Shown here: one piece after another, positions 7,879 through 16,094 of the stretch
How positions within the stretch are numbered: the stretch's first letter is position 1
Layout: the number at the start of each line of letters is the position of its first letter
Source: Massilia cavernae
GTDB taxonomy: Bacteria; Pseudomonadota; Gammaproteobacteria; Burkholderiales; Burkholderiaceae_D
DNA length: 39,491 nucleotides
Reading direction: 5' to 3'
Assembly: GCF_003590855.1 (NCBI RefSeq)
Contig: NZ_QYUP01000112.1
Span: 1 to 39,491, forward strand
The notes under the pieces: generated by a model
Told to the model about the DNA's origin: nothing
What the model saw: only the letters and a program-made list of their open reading frames with translations
The model's database searches: none
Program-made: the position numbers and the translations under genes

Positions 7879-8248
7879 CCAGGTGCCTCACGGTGCGGGC
7901 GTACGCCATGTCCTTGCGCAGTTCCGCGATGGTGTGTTCGAGCAGGCGCGGCTTGCGGTCGAAGCCGGCCTTGACCTTCATCGCCACGATGGTCCCGGCG
8001 CCCGCGAACAGCGCCGCCATGACGGCGATCGCTGTGATCCGGTTTGTGTCCCAATACAGCACGATCACCAGGAAGGCAACCAGCAGGAAAGCGACCCCGA
8101 ACAGGATGATGGCGAGCAGGCCGAACAGCAGGTAGCCCAGCATGCGCTGGGATTCCTCCTCGACCTCCACCGCAGCCAGTTCCAGCCGCGTGTGCACCAT
8201 GTCGACCAGGGTCGACCCAAGCCGTCCGACCGATTCGAGGATCGCCAT
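7871..8248 (-). CDS. YqjE-like (phage holin family, DUF1469) inner-membrane protein
   Basis: A 125-residue protein with two transmembrane segments close together (about residues 38-65 and 72-92) after an amphipathic N-terminus (LVDMVHTRLELAAVEVEEE). This is the pattern of the YqjE/Actinobacterial-holin-like family, often labelled phage holin although it is a chromosomal protein. It is the second gene of the three-gene operon, starting six bases after the DUF883 gene stop. Its role is not established. Confidence 0.8.
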   Translation of the reverse strand: MAILESVGRLGSTLVDMVHTRLELAAVEVEEESQRMLGYLLFGLLAIILFGVAFLLVAFLVIVLYWDTNRITAIAVMAALFAGAGTIVAMKVKAGFDRKPRLLEHTIAELRKDMAYARTVRHLDE

Positions 8249-8254
8249 GGCCGG

Positions 8255-8575
8255 TTAGCGGCGCGAGATCAGCACGCCCAGCAGCAGGCCGACGCCGGCG
8301 CCGATGCAGACCGATTTCCATGGATTCTCGTGGACGTATTCGTCGGTGGCCTTGGCCGCTTCCTTGGTCTTCTCAACCACGGTTTCCTCCAGGCGGATCA
8401 GGTCGGCCTTGGCGCTGGTCAGCGTCTTTTCGAACTTGGCCTTGGCAGCCTGGAATTCTTCGCCAGTCAGCTGGCCGCCGTGGCGCAGCCAGGCTTCCGC
8501 ATCCTGGATCACCGATTTCAGGTCGTTCATGAGCTGGTCACGGGCGCCGGTCTTGGTTGGGATTTGCTGGATCAT
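8255..8575 (-). CDS. ElaB/YqjD family (DUF883) membrane-anchored protein
   Basis: A 106-residue protein: a charged helical N-terminal region (about 10-75, rich in Lys, Glu and Ala) followed by the conserved YVHENPWKSVCIGAGVGLLL segment, in which one C-terminal transmembrane helix anchors the protein. The ending RR and this ENPW-x-S motif are typical of ElaB/YqjD/YgaM proteins, tail-anchored inner-membrane proteins reported to bind ribosomes in stationary phase in E. coli. GAGGAA is the ribosome site. It is the first gene of the operon, with a promoter-like sequence at 8631-8658. Confidence 0.87.
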   Translation of the reverse strand: MIQQIPTKTGARDQLMNDLKSVIQDAEAWLRHGGQLTGEEFQAAKAKFEKTLTSAKADLIRLEETVVEKTKEAAKATDEYVHENPWKSVCIGAGVGLLLGVLISRR

Positions 8576-8630
8576 CGAATTCCTCGCTAATTAAAATTGG
8601 TCGAATGCAGTGTAGGGGATTGCACTCCTG

Positions 8631-8658
8631 TATATATTGCGCGAATACAATTTTTCAA
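8631..8658 (-). promoter_or_regulatory. Putative sigma-70 promoter of the yqjD-like operon
   Basis: On the minus strand, TTGAAA (8653-8658) and TATATA (8631-8636) are separated by 16 bases, about 55 bases before the DUF883 start codon. The surrounding 8576-8677 gap is AT-rich compared with its neighbours and has no gene. Confidence 0.45.
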
Positions 8659-8677
8659 GTGTGCCTTTCGGACAAGA

Positions 8678-9532
8678 TTATCCTAGCGCGTAGTCTAACG
8701 CGACACCAGCGAAAACCGCCGCACCCAACCAATTGTTGTGGCGAAACGCTGCAAAACAGGCCATCCGCTCGCGGTGGCGGATCAGCGTGTAGTGATAGAG
8801 CGCCATGCCGGCGGCCATGGCGATGCCGCCGGCGAACCAGTAGCGCAGGCCCAATTGCCAGCCGCAGACCAGGAAAATGGCCAGCGCGGCGCCGTAGCAC
8901 AGCATCACGGCGGCCACGTCGAAGCGGCCGAAGGTGATGGCCGAGGTGCGGATGCCGATCTTGAGGTCGTCGTCGCGATCCACCATCGCGTATTCGGTAT
9001 CGTAGGCAACGGCCCAGAACACATTCCCCACCAGCAGCCACCAGGCGACGGCCGGCACGGCGCCGAGCACCGCGGCGAACGCCATCGGGATGCCGAAGCC
9101 GAACGCGATGCCCAGGTAAGCCTGGGGAATGGCGAAGAAGCGCTTGAAGTAAGGGTAGGTGCCGGCGATGATGAGGGCGGCCACCGACAGTTGCTTGGTC
9201 AGCGTGTTGAGCGGCAGGATCAGCACGAACGAAACCACCGCCAGCACGCCGGCGACCATCAGCGCTTCCCAGCCCTTGATGCGGCCGGAGGTGAGTGGAC
9301 GCTCGGCAGTGCGCTTGACGTGCTTGTCGAAATCGCGGTCGGCGAAGTCGTTGACGGCGCAACCCGCCGAGCGCATCAGCGCGGTGCCGAGGATGAAGAT
9401 CAGCGCGACGCCGAGGGCGGGTATGCCGCCCGACGCCATCCACAGGGCCATCAGGGTCGGCCACAGGAGTAACAGGATACCGATCGGCTTGTCAGCGCGG
9501 ACCAGCCGAAAATAGAGCGCCAGCTTGTTCAT
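8678..9532 (-). CDS. ubiA: 4-Hydroxybenzoate octaprenyltransferase UbiA
   Basis: Integral membrane prenyltransferase of ubiquinone biosynthesis, attaching the polyprenyl chain to 4-hydroxybenzoate. It has 284 residues from ATG 9530-9532. The two Asp-rich motifs are present: NDFADRDFD near residue 70 and DRDDDLKIG near 190, and [10 protein letters not shown] and [10 protein letters not shown] are UbiA family sequence. About eight transmembrane segments are visible. The frame is open upstream, but that extension has no family similarity. It is downstream of oxyR on the same strand with a 67-base gap. Its product serves the quinone pool that feeds the respiratory chain. Confidence 0.95.
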   Translation of the reverse strand: MNKLALYFRLVRADKPIGILLLLWPTLMALWMASGGIPALGVALIFILGTALMRSAGCAVNDFADRDFDKHVKRTAERPLTSGRIKGWEALMVAGVLAVVSFVLILPLNTLTKQLSVAALIIAGTYPYFKRFFAIPQAYLGIAFGFGIPMAFAAVLGAVPAVAWWLLVGNVFWAVAYDTEYAMVDRDDDLKIGIRTSAITFGRFDVAAVMLCYGAALAIFLVCGWQLGLRYWFAGGIAMAAGMALYHYTLIRHRERMACFAAFRHNNWLGAAVFAGVALDYALG

Positions 9533-9599
9533 CGAGTGCTTAGTAGTTGATGCAATGCACGATTTTACTCCGACGCACGAAGCCGGGTTGAGCGGCGCT

Positions 9600-10544
9600 T
9601 CAGGCGGCGACGGGCTCGGGCGCGAGCATCTCCACACCCGGCAGCTCGCAGGCGGCCACGGCGGCGCAGACGGCTTCGATCGCGGCGCGCCGCGTGAAGC
9701 TCTTGCGCCAGACGATGACCACGCGGCGCGAGGGCGCCGGTTCCTCGAACGGCACGTAGCGCAGCATGCTGTCCTTCGGGTGCATGTCGGCCACCGAGGC
9801 GCGCGGAAGGACGGTCAGGCCGATGCCGCTGGCGACCATGTGGCGGATCGTCTCCAGCGACGAGCCTTCGAAGGTGCGCTGCATGCCGTTGCCCGGCGAT
9901 GAAAAGCGCGCCATCTCGGGGCACACTTCCAGCACCTGGTCGCGGAAGCAGTGGCCGTTGCCCAGCAAAAGCATGGTTTCGGATTTGAGGTCGGCCGCCG
10001 AAATGGCCTTGCGCGCGGCCCATGGATGGTCCTTCGGCATGGCGACCACGAACGGCTCGTCGTACAGCGTCTGCATCGACATGCCGTGCTCCGGCAGCGG
10101 CAGCGCCATGATGGCCGCGTCCAGCTCGCCCTGGCGCAGCAGTTCCAGCAGGCGCACCGTGAAGTTCTCCTGCAGGACCAGCGGCATCTGGGGAAGCTGC
10201 TCGATGACGTTCTTGACCAGCGGCGGCAGCAGGTAAGGCCCGATGGTGTAGATCACGCCCAGGCGCAGCGGCCCGGCCAGCGGGTCCTTGTTCTGCTTGG
10301 CCAGCTCCTTGATCGCGGCGGTCTGCTCCAGCACGCGCTCGGCCTGGGCCACGATCTGGGCGCCCAGCGGGGTGACCGACACTTCCGCGCCGCCGCGCTC
10401 GAACAGCACGACGCCCAGCTCGTCTTCGAGCTTCTTGATGGCGACCGACAGGGTGGGCTGGGCGACGTAGCAGGCTTCCGCGGCATGGCCGAAATGTTTC
10501 GCACGCGCAACGGCAACGATGTATTTCAGTTCGGTCAGGGTCAT
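9600..10544 (-). CDS. oxyR: Hydrogen peroxide-sensing LysR-type regulator OxyR
   Basis: Transcriptional regulator of the peroxide response, 314 residues. The N-terminal winged helix ([19 protein letters not shown]) is followed by a LysR substrate domain. The redox cysteines occur in [14 protein letters not shown] at positions 199 and 208, the same numbers as in E. coli OxyR, which identifies it. The ATG at 10542-10544 is preferred over one eight codons upstream because it matches the OxyR N-terminus. It is divergent from a PilU-like gene, so its binding region may also influence that gene. The glutathione peroxidase at 3227-3718 would be a natural regulon candidate, though no OxyR site was identified there. 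Confidence 0.96.
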   Translation of the reverse strand: MTLTELKYIVAVARAKHFGHAAEACYVAQPTLSVAIKKLEDELGVVLFERGGAEVSVTPLGAQIVAQAERVLEQTAAIKELAKQNKDPLAGPLRLGVIYTIGPYLLPPLVKNVIEQLPQMPLVLQENFTVRLLELLRQGELDAAIMALPLPEHGMSMQTLYDEPFVVAMPKDHPWAARKAISAADLKSETMLLLGNGHCFRDQVLEVCPEMARFSSPGNGMQRTFEGSSLETIRHMVASGIGLTVLPRASVADMHPKDSMLRYVPFEEPAPSRRVVIVWRKSFTRRAAIEAVCAAVAACELPGVEMLAPEPVAA

Positions 10545-10572
10545 GGGGTGGAACCGGCTGGGATTCAAAGAA

Positions 10573-10604
10573 ATTATATTCTACCGGAATGGTGTCGATA
10601 TAAT
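10573..10604. promoter_or_regulatory. Divergent promoter region between oxyR and the PilU-like gene
   Basis: Two TATAAT boxes lie back to back: one on the minus strand (10573-10578) towards oxyR and one on the plus strand (10599-10604) towards the PilU-like gene. TCGACA on the minus strand (10594-10599) is a possible -35 for oxyR, with a short 15-base spacer. No good -35 is visible for the plus-strand box. LysR-type regulators usually bind such gaps and control themselves. Confidence 0.45.
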
Positions 10605-10651
10605 TGCCGCGGGGGCTAGTCCAGCCCTAGCATAATCCGAGAGAGGCTCCC

Positions 10652-11839
10652 ATGTCCACGACCTTTGGCCCGGCGGAAGCCCAGGCATATATACACAAAC
10701 TGCTCACCGTGATGCATCACCAGGGCGGTTCCGACCTGTTCATCTCGGCCGATTTCCCGCCCAGCATGAAGCACCAGGGCGCGATGAAACCGCTCAGCCA
10801 GCAGCGCCTGACCGGCGACGTGACGCGCGCGCTCGCGCTGTCGCTGATGAACGAGCGCCAGCGCACCGAGTTCGAAGCCGAGATGGAGTGCAATTTCGCG
10901 ATCTCGCTGCCCAACGTGTGCCGTTTCCGCGTCAACGTCTTCGTGCAGCAGCAGTGCGTGGCGATGGTGGTGCGTACCATCGCGTCCGAGATTCCCAATT
11001 TTGACAAGCTCGGCCTGCCGGAAGTGCTGAAGGACGTCATCATGACCAAGCGCGGGCTGGTGCTGGTCGTCGGCGGCACGGGTTCGGGCAAGTCCACCAC
11101 GCTGGCCGCGATGATCGACTACCGCAACGCCAATTCGGCGGGGCATATCATCACGGTCGAAGACCCGGTGGAATACGTCCACAAGAACAAGAACTGCCTG
11201 ATCACGCACCGCGAAGTGGGCGTCGACACCCACTCGTGGCACAACGCGCTGAAGAATACGCTGCGCCAGGCGCCGGACGTGATCCTGATCGGCGAGATCC
11301 GCGACACCGAAACGATGGAGCACGCGATCGCGTTCGCCGAAACCGGCCACCTGTGCCTCGGCACCCTGCACGCGAACAATGCGAACCAGACGATGGACCG
11401 CATCATCAACTTCTTCCCGGAAGAGCGCCGCAACCAGCTGCTGATGGACCTGTCGTCCAACCTGCGCGGCATCGTCTCGCAGCGGCTGGTACGTACCGAG
11501 GACGGCAAGGGCCGCAAGGCCGCGATCGAAATTTTGCTGAACACCGCCACCATCAGCGAGATGATCTTCAAAGGGAACTTCCACGGCATCAAGGAGATCA
11601 TGCACAAGTCGCGCGAGCTGGGCATGTGCACCTTCGACCAGGCGCTGTACGAGTTGTACAACCAGGGCCACATCGGCTATGACGAAGCGATCCGCAACGC
11701 CGATTCGGCCAACGGCCTGCGCCTGCAGATCAAGCTGCGCGGCGACCGCAAGGAGCCGGGCAACGCCAGCGCCACCACGGCCGATGACCTGTCGATGGCG
11801 CTCGACGACGACGGCGACGACGACAAGCCGGCACACTGA
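10652..11839 (+). CDS. Second PilU-like type IV pilus ATPase
   Basis: A 395-residue PilT/PilU family ATPase, closer to the PilU at 3715-4851 than to PilT. It shares with that PilU long stretches around Walker A (GGTGSGKST, 141-149), THREVGVDT, the Walker B (VILIGEIRD) and FFPEERRNQLL, and lacks the PilT AIRNLIRE motif. The last about 15 residues are very acidic (LDDDGDDDK), unlike the first copy. All motor motifs are intact, so it is probably an active ATPase; whether it serves type IV pili or another fibre is unknown. hldC follows after 18 bases, suggesting one transcript. GAGAGGCT lies before the ATG. Confidence 0.9.
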   Translation: MSTTFGPAEAQAYIHKLLTVMHHQGGSDLFISADFPPSMKHQGAMKPLSQQRLTGDVTRALALSLMNERQRTEFEAEMECNFAISLPNVCRFRVNVFVQQQCVAMVVRTIASEIPNFDKLGLPEVLKDVIMTKRGLVLVVGGTGSGKSTTLAAMIDYRNANSAGHIITVEDPVEYVHKNKNCLITHREVGVDTHSWHNALKNTLRQAPDVILIGEIRDTETMEHAIAFAETGHLCLGTLHANNANQTMDRIINFFPEERRNQLLMDLSSNLRGIVSQRLVRTEDGKGRKAAIEILLNTATISEMIFKGNFHGIKEIMHKSRELGMCTFDQALYELYNQGHIGYDEAIRNADSANGLRLQIKLRGDRKEPGNASATTADDLSMALDDDGDDDKPAH

Positions 11840-11857
11840 CCTTTTAAAAACGACTAC

Positions 11858-12334
11858 ATGGCTGATTTCGAGAAGAAGATTTGCACCCGCAGTGAACTGA
11901 AGGCGCGGGTTGCCGCGCTAACCAAGCCGGTGGTGCTGACCAACGGCGTGTTCGACATCCTGCACCGCGGGCACGTGACCTACCTGGCGCAGGCGCGCGC
12001 GCTGGGCGCGTCGCTGGTGGTGGCGGCCAATACCGACGCCTCGGTCAAGCGGCTGGGCAAGGGCGACGACCGCCCGCTGAACGCGGCGCCGGACCGCATG
12101 GCCGTGCTGGCGGCGCTGGAGTCGGTCAGCCTGGTGGTCGATTTTGACGAGGATACGGCGTTGGAAGTGGTGCTGGAAGCGCGGCCCGACATCTACGCCA
12201 AGGGCGGTGACTACGACATGACTGCCATCCCGGAAGGCAAGGCTGTGCTGGCCTACGGCGGGCAGGCCGTCGCGATCGACTTCGAACATGACCGTTCGAC
12301 GACCAAGCTGCTGACGAAAGTACGCGCGGGATAG
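11858..12334 (+). CDS. hldC: D-glycero-beta-D-manno-heptose 1-phosphate adenylyltransferase
   Basis: Makes ADP-heptose for the lipopolysaccharide inner core, using ATP. It has 158 residues, corresponding to the second domain of the E. coli bifunctional HldE; a separate kinase HldA is expected elsewhere. The nucleotidyltransferase motif is GVFDILHRGHVTYL with HRGH at 36-39, and the second nucleotide-binding motif is STTKLLTKV near the end. It is also called rfaE2. It follows the PilU-like gene by 18 bases and is convergent with the PIN toxin gene. Confidence 0.95.
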   Translation: MADFEKKICTRSELKARVAALTKPVVLTNGVFDILHRGHVTYLAQARALGASLVVAANTDASVKRLGKGDDRPLNAAPDRMAVLAALESVSLVVDFDEDTALEVVLEARPDIYAKGGDYDMTAIPEGKAVLAYGGQAVAIDFEHDRSTTKLLTKVRAG

Positions 12335-12372
12335 GTGCGCACGCTCGACACCAGGGGAGTCCTTGGCGGGCG

Positions 12373-12750
12373 TCATGCATCGATCACAAGCGGAGAATAT
12401 CTCCGCAAGCGTCGGTCTGCTGTCAGAAGCCTGAGCTGCCCAACCATTGCTTGCGCGACTAACATACGGTCGAACGGATCACGGTGAAACAGGGGCAAGG
12501 TTCTGACTTGAACCGCATGTGCCATCTGCACTGGCAGTTCCTTGAACCCGTTCCGTTGCAATTTCTGGACCAAGGCCGGTACGTCCGCTTGTATCTTGCC
12601 CAGCGCACCCTTGATCGCTATTTCCCAGATCGTTGCGCTGCTTACAAAGACCTCGTCGGCGTTTTGAATGAGTTGGAAGGCCGGTCGTCTCAACTTGGCT
12701 TCATCCTGCACGAACCAAAGATAAACGTGTGTATCGAGTAATACACGCAT
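12373..12750 (-). CDS. PIN-domain toxin of a type II toxin-antitoxin pair (VapC-like)
   Basis: A 125-residue PIN-domain protein, predicted Mg-dependent RNase. The acidic residues of the active site are visible: Asp6 in LLDTHVYLWF, Glu43 in IWEIAIKG, Asp91/Asp94 in HRDPFDRML and Asp112 in LLTADRRL. The start is ATG 12748-12750, although the frame is open 51 codons further upstream through the antitoxin gene. Only four bases separate it from the antitoxin stop. This subgroup (DTHVYLWF at the start) usually pairs with Phd/YefM-type antitoxins, as here. RNA target unknown. Confidence 0.9.
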   Translation of the reverse strand: MRVLLDTHVYLWFVQDEAKLRRPAFQLIQNADEVFVSSATIWEIAIKGALGKIQADVPALVQKLQRNGFKELPVQMAHAVQVRTLPLFHRDPFDRMLVAQAMVGQLRLLTADRRLRRYSPLVIDA

Positions 12751-12754
12751 TACA

Positions 12755-12994
12755 TTACCTACCTTCGAACCCATCCAGCACTTCATCAGGCAATGGTGCG
12801 TCAAAATCATCGGCGACTTTGATTTTCCCCTTGAAAAGTCCAGCGGGACGAGGACGTTTTGCCGGGGGATCAATGCGTACCAGCTGTGCAACCGGGATGC
12901 CATTCTTCACGAGGACAACGTCTTCGCCGGCGACAACTGCGTCTACCAACTCGGTGAGTTGGATTTGGGCTTCGTGCACTGTCAGGCTTTTCAT
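12755..12994 (-). CDS. Phd/YefM family antitoxin
   Basis: A 79-residue antitoxin with the Phd/YefM N-terminal DNA-binding fold: VHEAQIQLTELVDAVVAGE, then VVLVKNGIPVAQLVRI, a standard signature. The C-terminal part (GLFKGKIKVADDF and DAPLPDEVLDGFEG) is the usual toxin-binding tail of partners of PIN toxins of this type. It is upstream of the toxin gene with a four-base gap and probably represses the shared promoter. GGAG lies 17 bases before the ATG, a rather long distance. Confidence 0.9.
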   Translation of the reverse strand: MKSLTVHEAQIQLTELVDAVVAGEDVVLVKNGIPVAQLVRIDPPAKRPRPAGLFKGKIKVADDFDAPLPDEVLDGFEGR

Positions 12995-13163
12995 GGCTGG
13001 TCCAATCTTGTCTCCTTAAATCTTATCGCTGCTTGGAATGCGGTGCAAGCGATGCACTTGACGCAGCACATGCGGAGCGGTGCGATGATTTTGATTTATT
13101 TCGACGTCGCCATTGAAGTTCGTCCCCGTGCAGCCAATACTGATCTTTTGACCTGACTGGATT

Positions 13164-13280
13164 GGGGAGAACGTGCCCGGTCACCACGACTGGACGGTCA
13201 GGGCTAGCGGCCTGGAATTCGGCAGCGACTGGGTGCGCATGTTCACCATGAAGAACGGCGCCGTGGCCGCATTCGAATGA
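13164..13280 (+). pseudogene. Remnant of a SnoaL-like gene, paralogous to the next gene
   Basis: In frame to the TGA at 13278-13280, this stretch reads GHHDWTVRASGLEFGSDW and then RMFTMKNGAVAAFE. It lines up with GHYDWTIRDSGVEWGSDW and IFTVKDGLMTSF in the intact gene just downstream. The similarity covers only about 33 of about 150 residues, both the start and the end of the protein are missing, and a stop follows where the intact protein continues. It is therefore a decayed duplicate. The rest of the gap 12995-13339 holds nothing else I can support. Confidence 0.75.
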
Positions 13281-13339
13281 TGGAAAGGCCGATCCTTCAA
13301 TAATTGCAGTTGGCAAGCTCCATCAAAGGGGAGGAAATC

Positions 13340-13801
13340 ATGAACGAACAGGCGAACATCGATTTAGTAAAGCAGTGCTATGCCGCCTACATGGCGGCCG
13401 ACATCGAGAAAGTGCTGTCGCATATGGCGCCGGATATTGACTGGGAAATGGCCGAGTTGCCAGGCGTCGATTTCTCGGGGAACCGCCACGGACGTGAAGA
13501 AGTTGCCGAGTTCTTCAAGCAGCTCGACACTGCGCAGCTGTGCCGCAACTTCGAGCCAAAGGAATTTTTCGCCAACGGTGACCGAGTGGTCGCGCTTGGC
13601 CATTACGACTGGACAATACGGGATAGCGGCGTCGAGTGGGGCAGCGACTGGGGGCATATCTTCACCGTCAAGGACGGCCTGATGACGTCATTCCGGGAGT
13701 TGCTCGATACGCACAAGATCGTGGAAGCCTACCGCCAAAGCGGCGCGGCTGCAGTCCGCGCACCGACGGCAGGCGACGCCATCCCGCGCCCACTGCATTA
13801 A
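13340..13801 (+). CDS. SnoaL-like / NTF2-like fold protein
   Basis: A 153-residue protein of the SnoaL-like domain family (cone-shaped NTF2 fold), often small-molecule isomerases or binding proteins; the substrate cannot be told from sequence. Seen: an N-terminal helix VKQCYAAYMAADIEKVLSHM, the DIDWEMAELPG turn, GREEVAEFFKQL, and the strand pair GHYDWTIRDSG and HIFTVKDGLMTSF. The start at ATG 13340 follows a strong GGGGAGG. A truncated copy of the same family lies directly upstream. The stop is four bases from the end of convergent trmL. Confidence 0.82.
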   Translation: MNEQANIDLVKQCYAAYMAADIEKVLSHMAPDIDWEMAELPGVDFSGNRHGREEVAEFFKQLDTAQLCRNFEPKEFFANGDRVVALGHYDWTIRDSGVEWGSDWGHIFTVKDGLMTSFRELLDTHKIVEAYRQSGAAAVRAPTAGDAIPRPLH

Positions 13802-13805
13802 CCTA

Positions 13806-14276
13806 TTACGCGCCGCCGGCGTAGCCGTTCTGGCGCCAGGCCTCGAACACCACGACCGCTACCGTGTTCGACAGGTTCAGGCTGCGGTTGTCGGGCCGCA
13901 TCGGCAGGCGGAGCCGCTGCGCCGGTGGGAACGACTCGCGCAGCGCGGGCGCCAGGCCGCGTCCTTCCGAGCCGAACACGAACACGTCGCCCGGCTGGAA
14001 CTTCGCGTCGGCAAACGGCGACGAGCCATGCGTGGTCATCGCGAACATGCGCGCCGGATCCGGTTTGGCGTCGGCCAGGAAGGCTTCCCAGTTCTTGTGC
14101 ACCTTCATCGGCGCGTACTCGTGGTAGTCCAGCCCGGCGCGCTTCATCTTGGCGTCGTCCAGCGGGAACCCGAGCGGCTCGATCAGGTGCAGCTGCGCCC
14201 CGGTGTTGGCGCACAGGCGGATGACGTTGCCGGTGTTCGGCGGGATCTCGGGTTCAACCAGTACGACGTGGAACAA
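13806..14276 (-). CDS. trmL: tRNA (cytidine(34)-2'-O)-methyltransferase TrmL
   Basis: SPOUT-family methyltransferase that 2'-O-methylates the wobble base of tRNA-Leu isoacceptors using S-adenosylmethionine. It has 156 residues, family length. Motifs: PEIPPNTGNVIRLCANTG, the SAM knot segments FVFGSEGRGL and SLNLSNTVAVVVFE. The start is a TTG at 14274-14276, supported by a strong AAGGAG about seven bases upstream and by the family N-terminus MFHVVLVEPEIP. It lies 22 bases downstream of comF on the same strand. Confidence 0.95.
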   Translation of the reverse strand: MFHVVLVEPEIPPNTGNVIRLCANTGAQLHLIEPLGFPLDDAKMKRAGLDYHEYAPMKVHKNWEAFLADAKPDPARMFAMTTHGSSPFADAKFQPGDVFVFGSEGRGLAPALRESFPPAQRLRLPMRPDNRSLNLSNTVAVVVFEAWRQNGYAGGA

Positions 14277-14298
14277 GGTACTTCTCCTTCTTCAGTAA

Positions 14299-15054
14299 TC
14301 AATGGGGCGGCGTGCGCGCGAACACCAGGTTGCTCACGCGCGCCGCGCCGAAACGCTTGAACGTCGCGGCCAGTTCGTTCAGCGTGTGCCCGCTGGTCAT
14401 CACGTCGTCGACGATGCCGATGTGCAGTCCGCGCACCATCGCCAGCGCGTCCGGCGCCACGATGAACGCGTTGTGGATGTTGGCGCGGCGCTGGGCCGGG
14501 GCCACGCCCGACTGCGCCGGCGTCTCCAGCGCGCGGATCGCCAGCCGCGGCCGCAGCGGGATTCCCAGCAGTTTCGACAGCGGCCGCGCTATCTCCAGCG
14601 CCTGGTTGAAGCCGCGCCCGGCCAGCCGTTGCGGCCCCAGCGGAACGGGGCACAGCACGTTTGGCAGCGCGAACTGGCGGTCCTCGCGCACGACGCCGGC
14701 GATTATCCGCGCAAACCACGGCGCCAGGGCGAGCCGCCCGCCGAACTTCAGCTGCAGCACCAGCTGGTCGAGCGGCAGCGCGTAATCGACCGCGGCCACG
14801 GTGGCGTCGAAAGCCGGACTCCCGGCCAGGCAGGAGGCGCAGCGCGCACCGCCGGCATCGAGCGGGTTGGCGCAGCAGCGGCAGCGCGGCCGGCGCGGCG
14901 CCACATGCTCGGCGTGGCAGGGCGCGCACACGACGCCGTCGCAACCCGCGCCGCACAGCGCGCAGGACGAGGGCAGCAGGGCGCGCGCCAGGGCCAGCGG
15001 CCAGCTACGCGGACTCGGGCGCAAACGGTCGGGCACGGGCTTGGCTCCCAGCAA
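14299..15054 (-). CDS. comF: ComF family amidophosphoribosyltransferase-like protein
   Basis: A 251-residue ComF-family protein. The N-terminal region has a zinc-finger-like set of cysteines (CALCGAGCDG, CAPCHAEH, CRCCANPL, CASC), followed by a phosphoribosyltransferase domain with LGPQRLAGRGFNQA and the PRPP-binding motif IVDDVMTSGHTLNE. Members are linked to DNA uptake and competence; a precise reaction is unknown. The start is uncertain: a TTG at 15052-15054 gives MLGAKPVPDRL, and shorter starts are possible. Together with the type IV pilus ATPases in the window this is compatible with natural transformation, but that is inference. Confidence 0.9.
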   Translation of the reverse strand: MLGAKPVPDRLRPSPRSWPLALARALLPSSCALCGAGCDGVVCAPCHAEHVAPRRPRCRCCANPLDAGGARCASCLAGSPAFDATVAAVDYALPLDQLVLQLKFGGRLALAPWFARIIAGVVREDRQFALPNVLCPVPLGPQRLAGRGFNQALEIARPLSKLLGIPLRPRLAIRALETPAQSGVAPAQRRANIHNAFIVAPDALAMVRGLHIGIVDDVMTSGHTLNELAATFKRFGAARVSNLVFARTPPH

Positions 15055-15108
15055 ACATGTACACTTCCGCCATTATCTCATTCCCGCGTCACGCATCGCA
15101 CCAGAAAC

Positions 15109-16026
15109 ATGGCAAACCCCCAGTCTCCTTCCAAAATGAGCGCGCCGATCGACCAGGCGCGCGTGCGCACGCTGTTTGCCGATCCGGCGCGGATGGCGCC
15201 CGCCGATTTCCTGCGCCGCGAAATCGCCGCGCGCATGCATGAACGGCTGCAACTGGTGAAGGTCGCCCCGGCGCGCGTGCTCGACGCCGGCTGCGGTACT
15301 GGCCCCGATCTCGGATTGTTGCAAAAAGACTACCCTGCAGCCCAAATCGTCGGGATTGACTCGAATATAGGAATGATCGCCGCCGCCCGCACTTCAGCGC
15401 CCGCGTCAAGCCTGAAGTCGGTATTGAACCGCCTGATGCCATCCAGGACCGGCATCGACCTGCTGTGCGGCGATTTCGGCGCGCTGCCGCTTGGCCCGAA
15501 CTCGGTCGACCTGGTGTGGTCGAACCTTGCGCTGCTGTGGCATCCGCAGCCGGACCGGGTATTCGCGGAATGGCGCCGCGTGCTGCGGGTCGATGGCTTG
15601 CTGATGTTTTCCAGCTTCGGCCCGGACACCCTGCGCGAGCTGCGCGCGGCGTTTGCCAGCATGGACGAAACTCCGCATGCGCTGCCCTTCGTCGACATGC
15701 ACGACTTCGGCGACCAGCTGGTGGAGGCGGGCTTTTCGACGCCGGTGATGGACATGGAGGTCATCACGGTCACCTATGACACGGCCGAAGCGCTGCTGGC
15801 CGACGTGCGTGCACTGGGCGGCAACCCGCTGGCGACGCGCGCGCGCGGGCTGGTGGGCCGCGCCGCGTGGCAGAGGATGCTGGCGGCGCTGGAACGGCAG
15901 CGCCGCCCGGACGGCAAGCTCGGCCTGACCTTCGAAGTGATCTACGGCCATGCGTTCCGGCCGGCCCCGCGCAAGACGGCGGCGGGCGAGGCGATCATCC
16001 GCTTCGAGCCGCCACGGCCGCGCTGA
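15109..16026 (+). CDS. bioC: Malonyl-ACP O-methyltransferase BioC-like
   Basis: S-adenosylmethionine-dependent methyltransferase, 305 residues, most like BioC, which methylates malonyl-ACP to start the pimeloyl moiety of biotin. The SAM motif is VLDAGCGTGPDLG, with GIDSNIGMI next and SNLALLWHPQP and LLMFSSFGPDTLREL later; the last is typical of BioC. The frame is open far upstream, antisense to comF, but ATG 15109 is the first start outside comF that gives a BioC N-terminus (ATG 15136 is an alternative). It is divergent from comF with a 54-base gap. No other bio genes are nearby, as often seen in Burkholderiales. Confidence 0.87.
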   Translation: MANPQSPSKMSAPIDQARVRTLFADPARMAPADFLRREIAARMHERLQLVKVAPARVLDAGCGTGPDLGLLQKDYPAAQIVGIDSNIGMIAAARTSAPASSLKSVLNRLMPSRTGIDLLCGDFGALPLGPNSVDLVWSNLALLWHPQPDRVFAEWRRVLRVDGLLMFSSFGPDTLRELRAAFASMDETPHALPFVDMHDFGDQLVEAGFSTPVMDMEVITVTYDTAEALLADVRALGGNPLATRARGLVGRAAWQRMLAALERQRRPDGKLGLTFEVIYGHAFRPAPRKTAAGEAIIRFEPPRPR

Positions 16027-16094
16027 CCGCCCCAAAACATGGGTACTGCGGGCTGAATTACAAGGGCCGAACATTGGCAAGGGAGGATTATTCC

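Noticed and set aside
7871..8248. Prophage holin
   Set aside because: Family labels call YqjE-like proteins holins, but the gene lies in the conserved yqjD-yqjE-yqjK order and there are no other phage genes in the window.
13023..13316. 97-residue open frame on the minus strand in the accessory patch
   Set aside because: It lies opposite the SnoaL-like remnant, which has recognisable homology on the plus strand; the antisense frame has no recognisable motif.
14302..15108. Upstream extension of the bioC frame over comF
   Set aside because: It is antisense to comF and has no similarity to methyltransferases. ATG 15109 gives the expected N-terminus.
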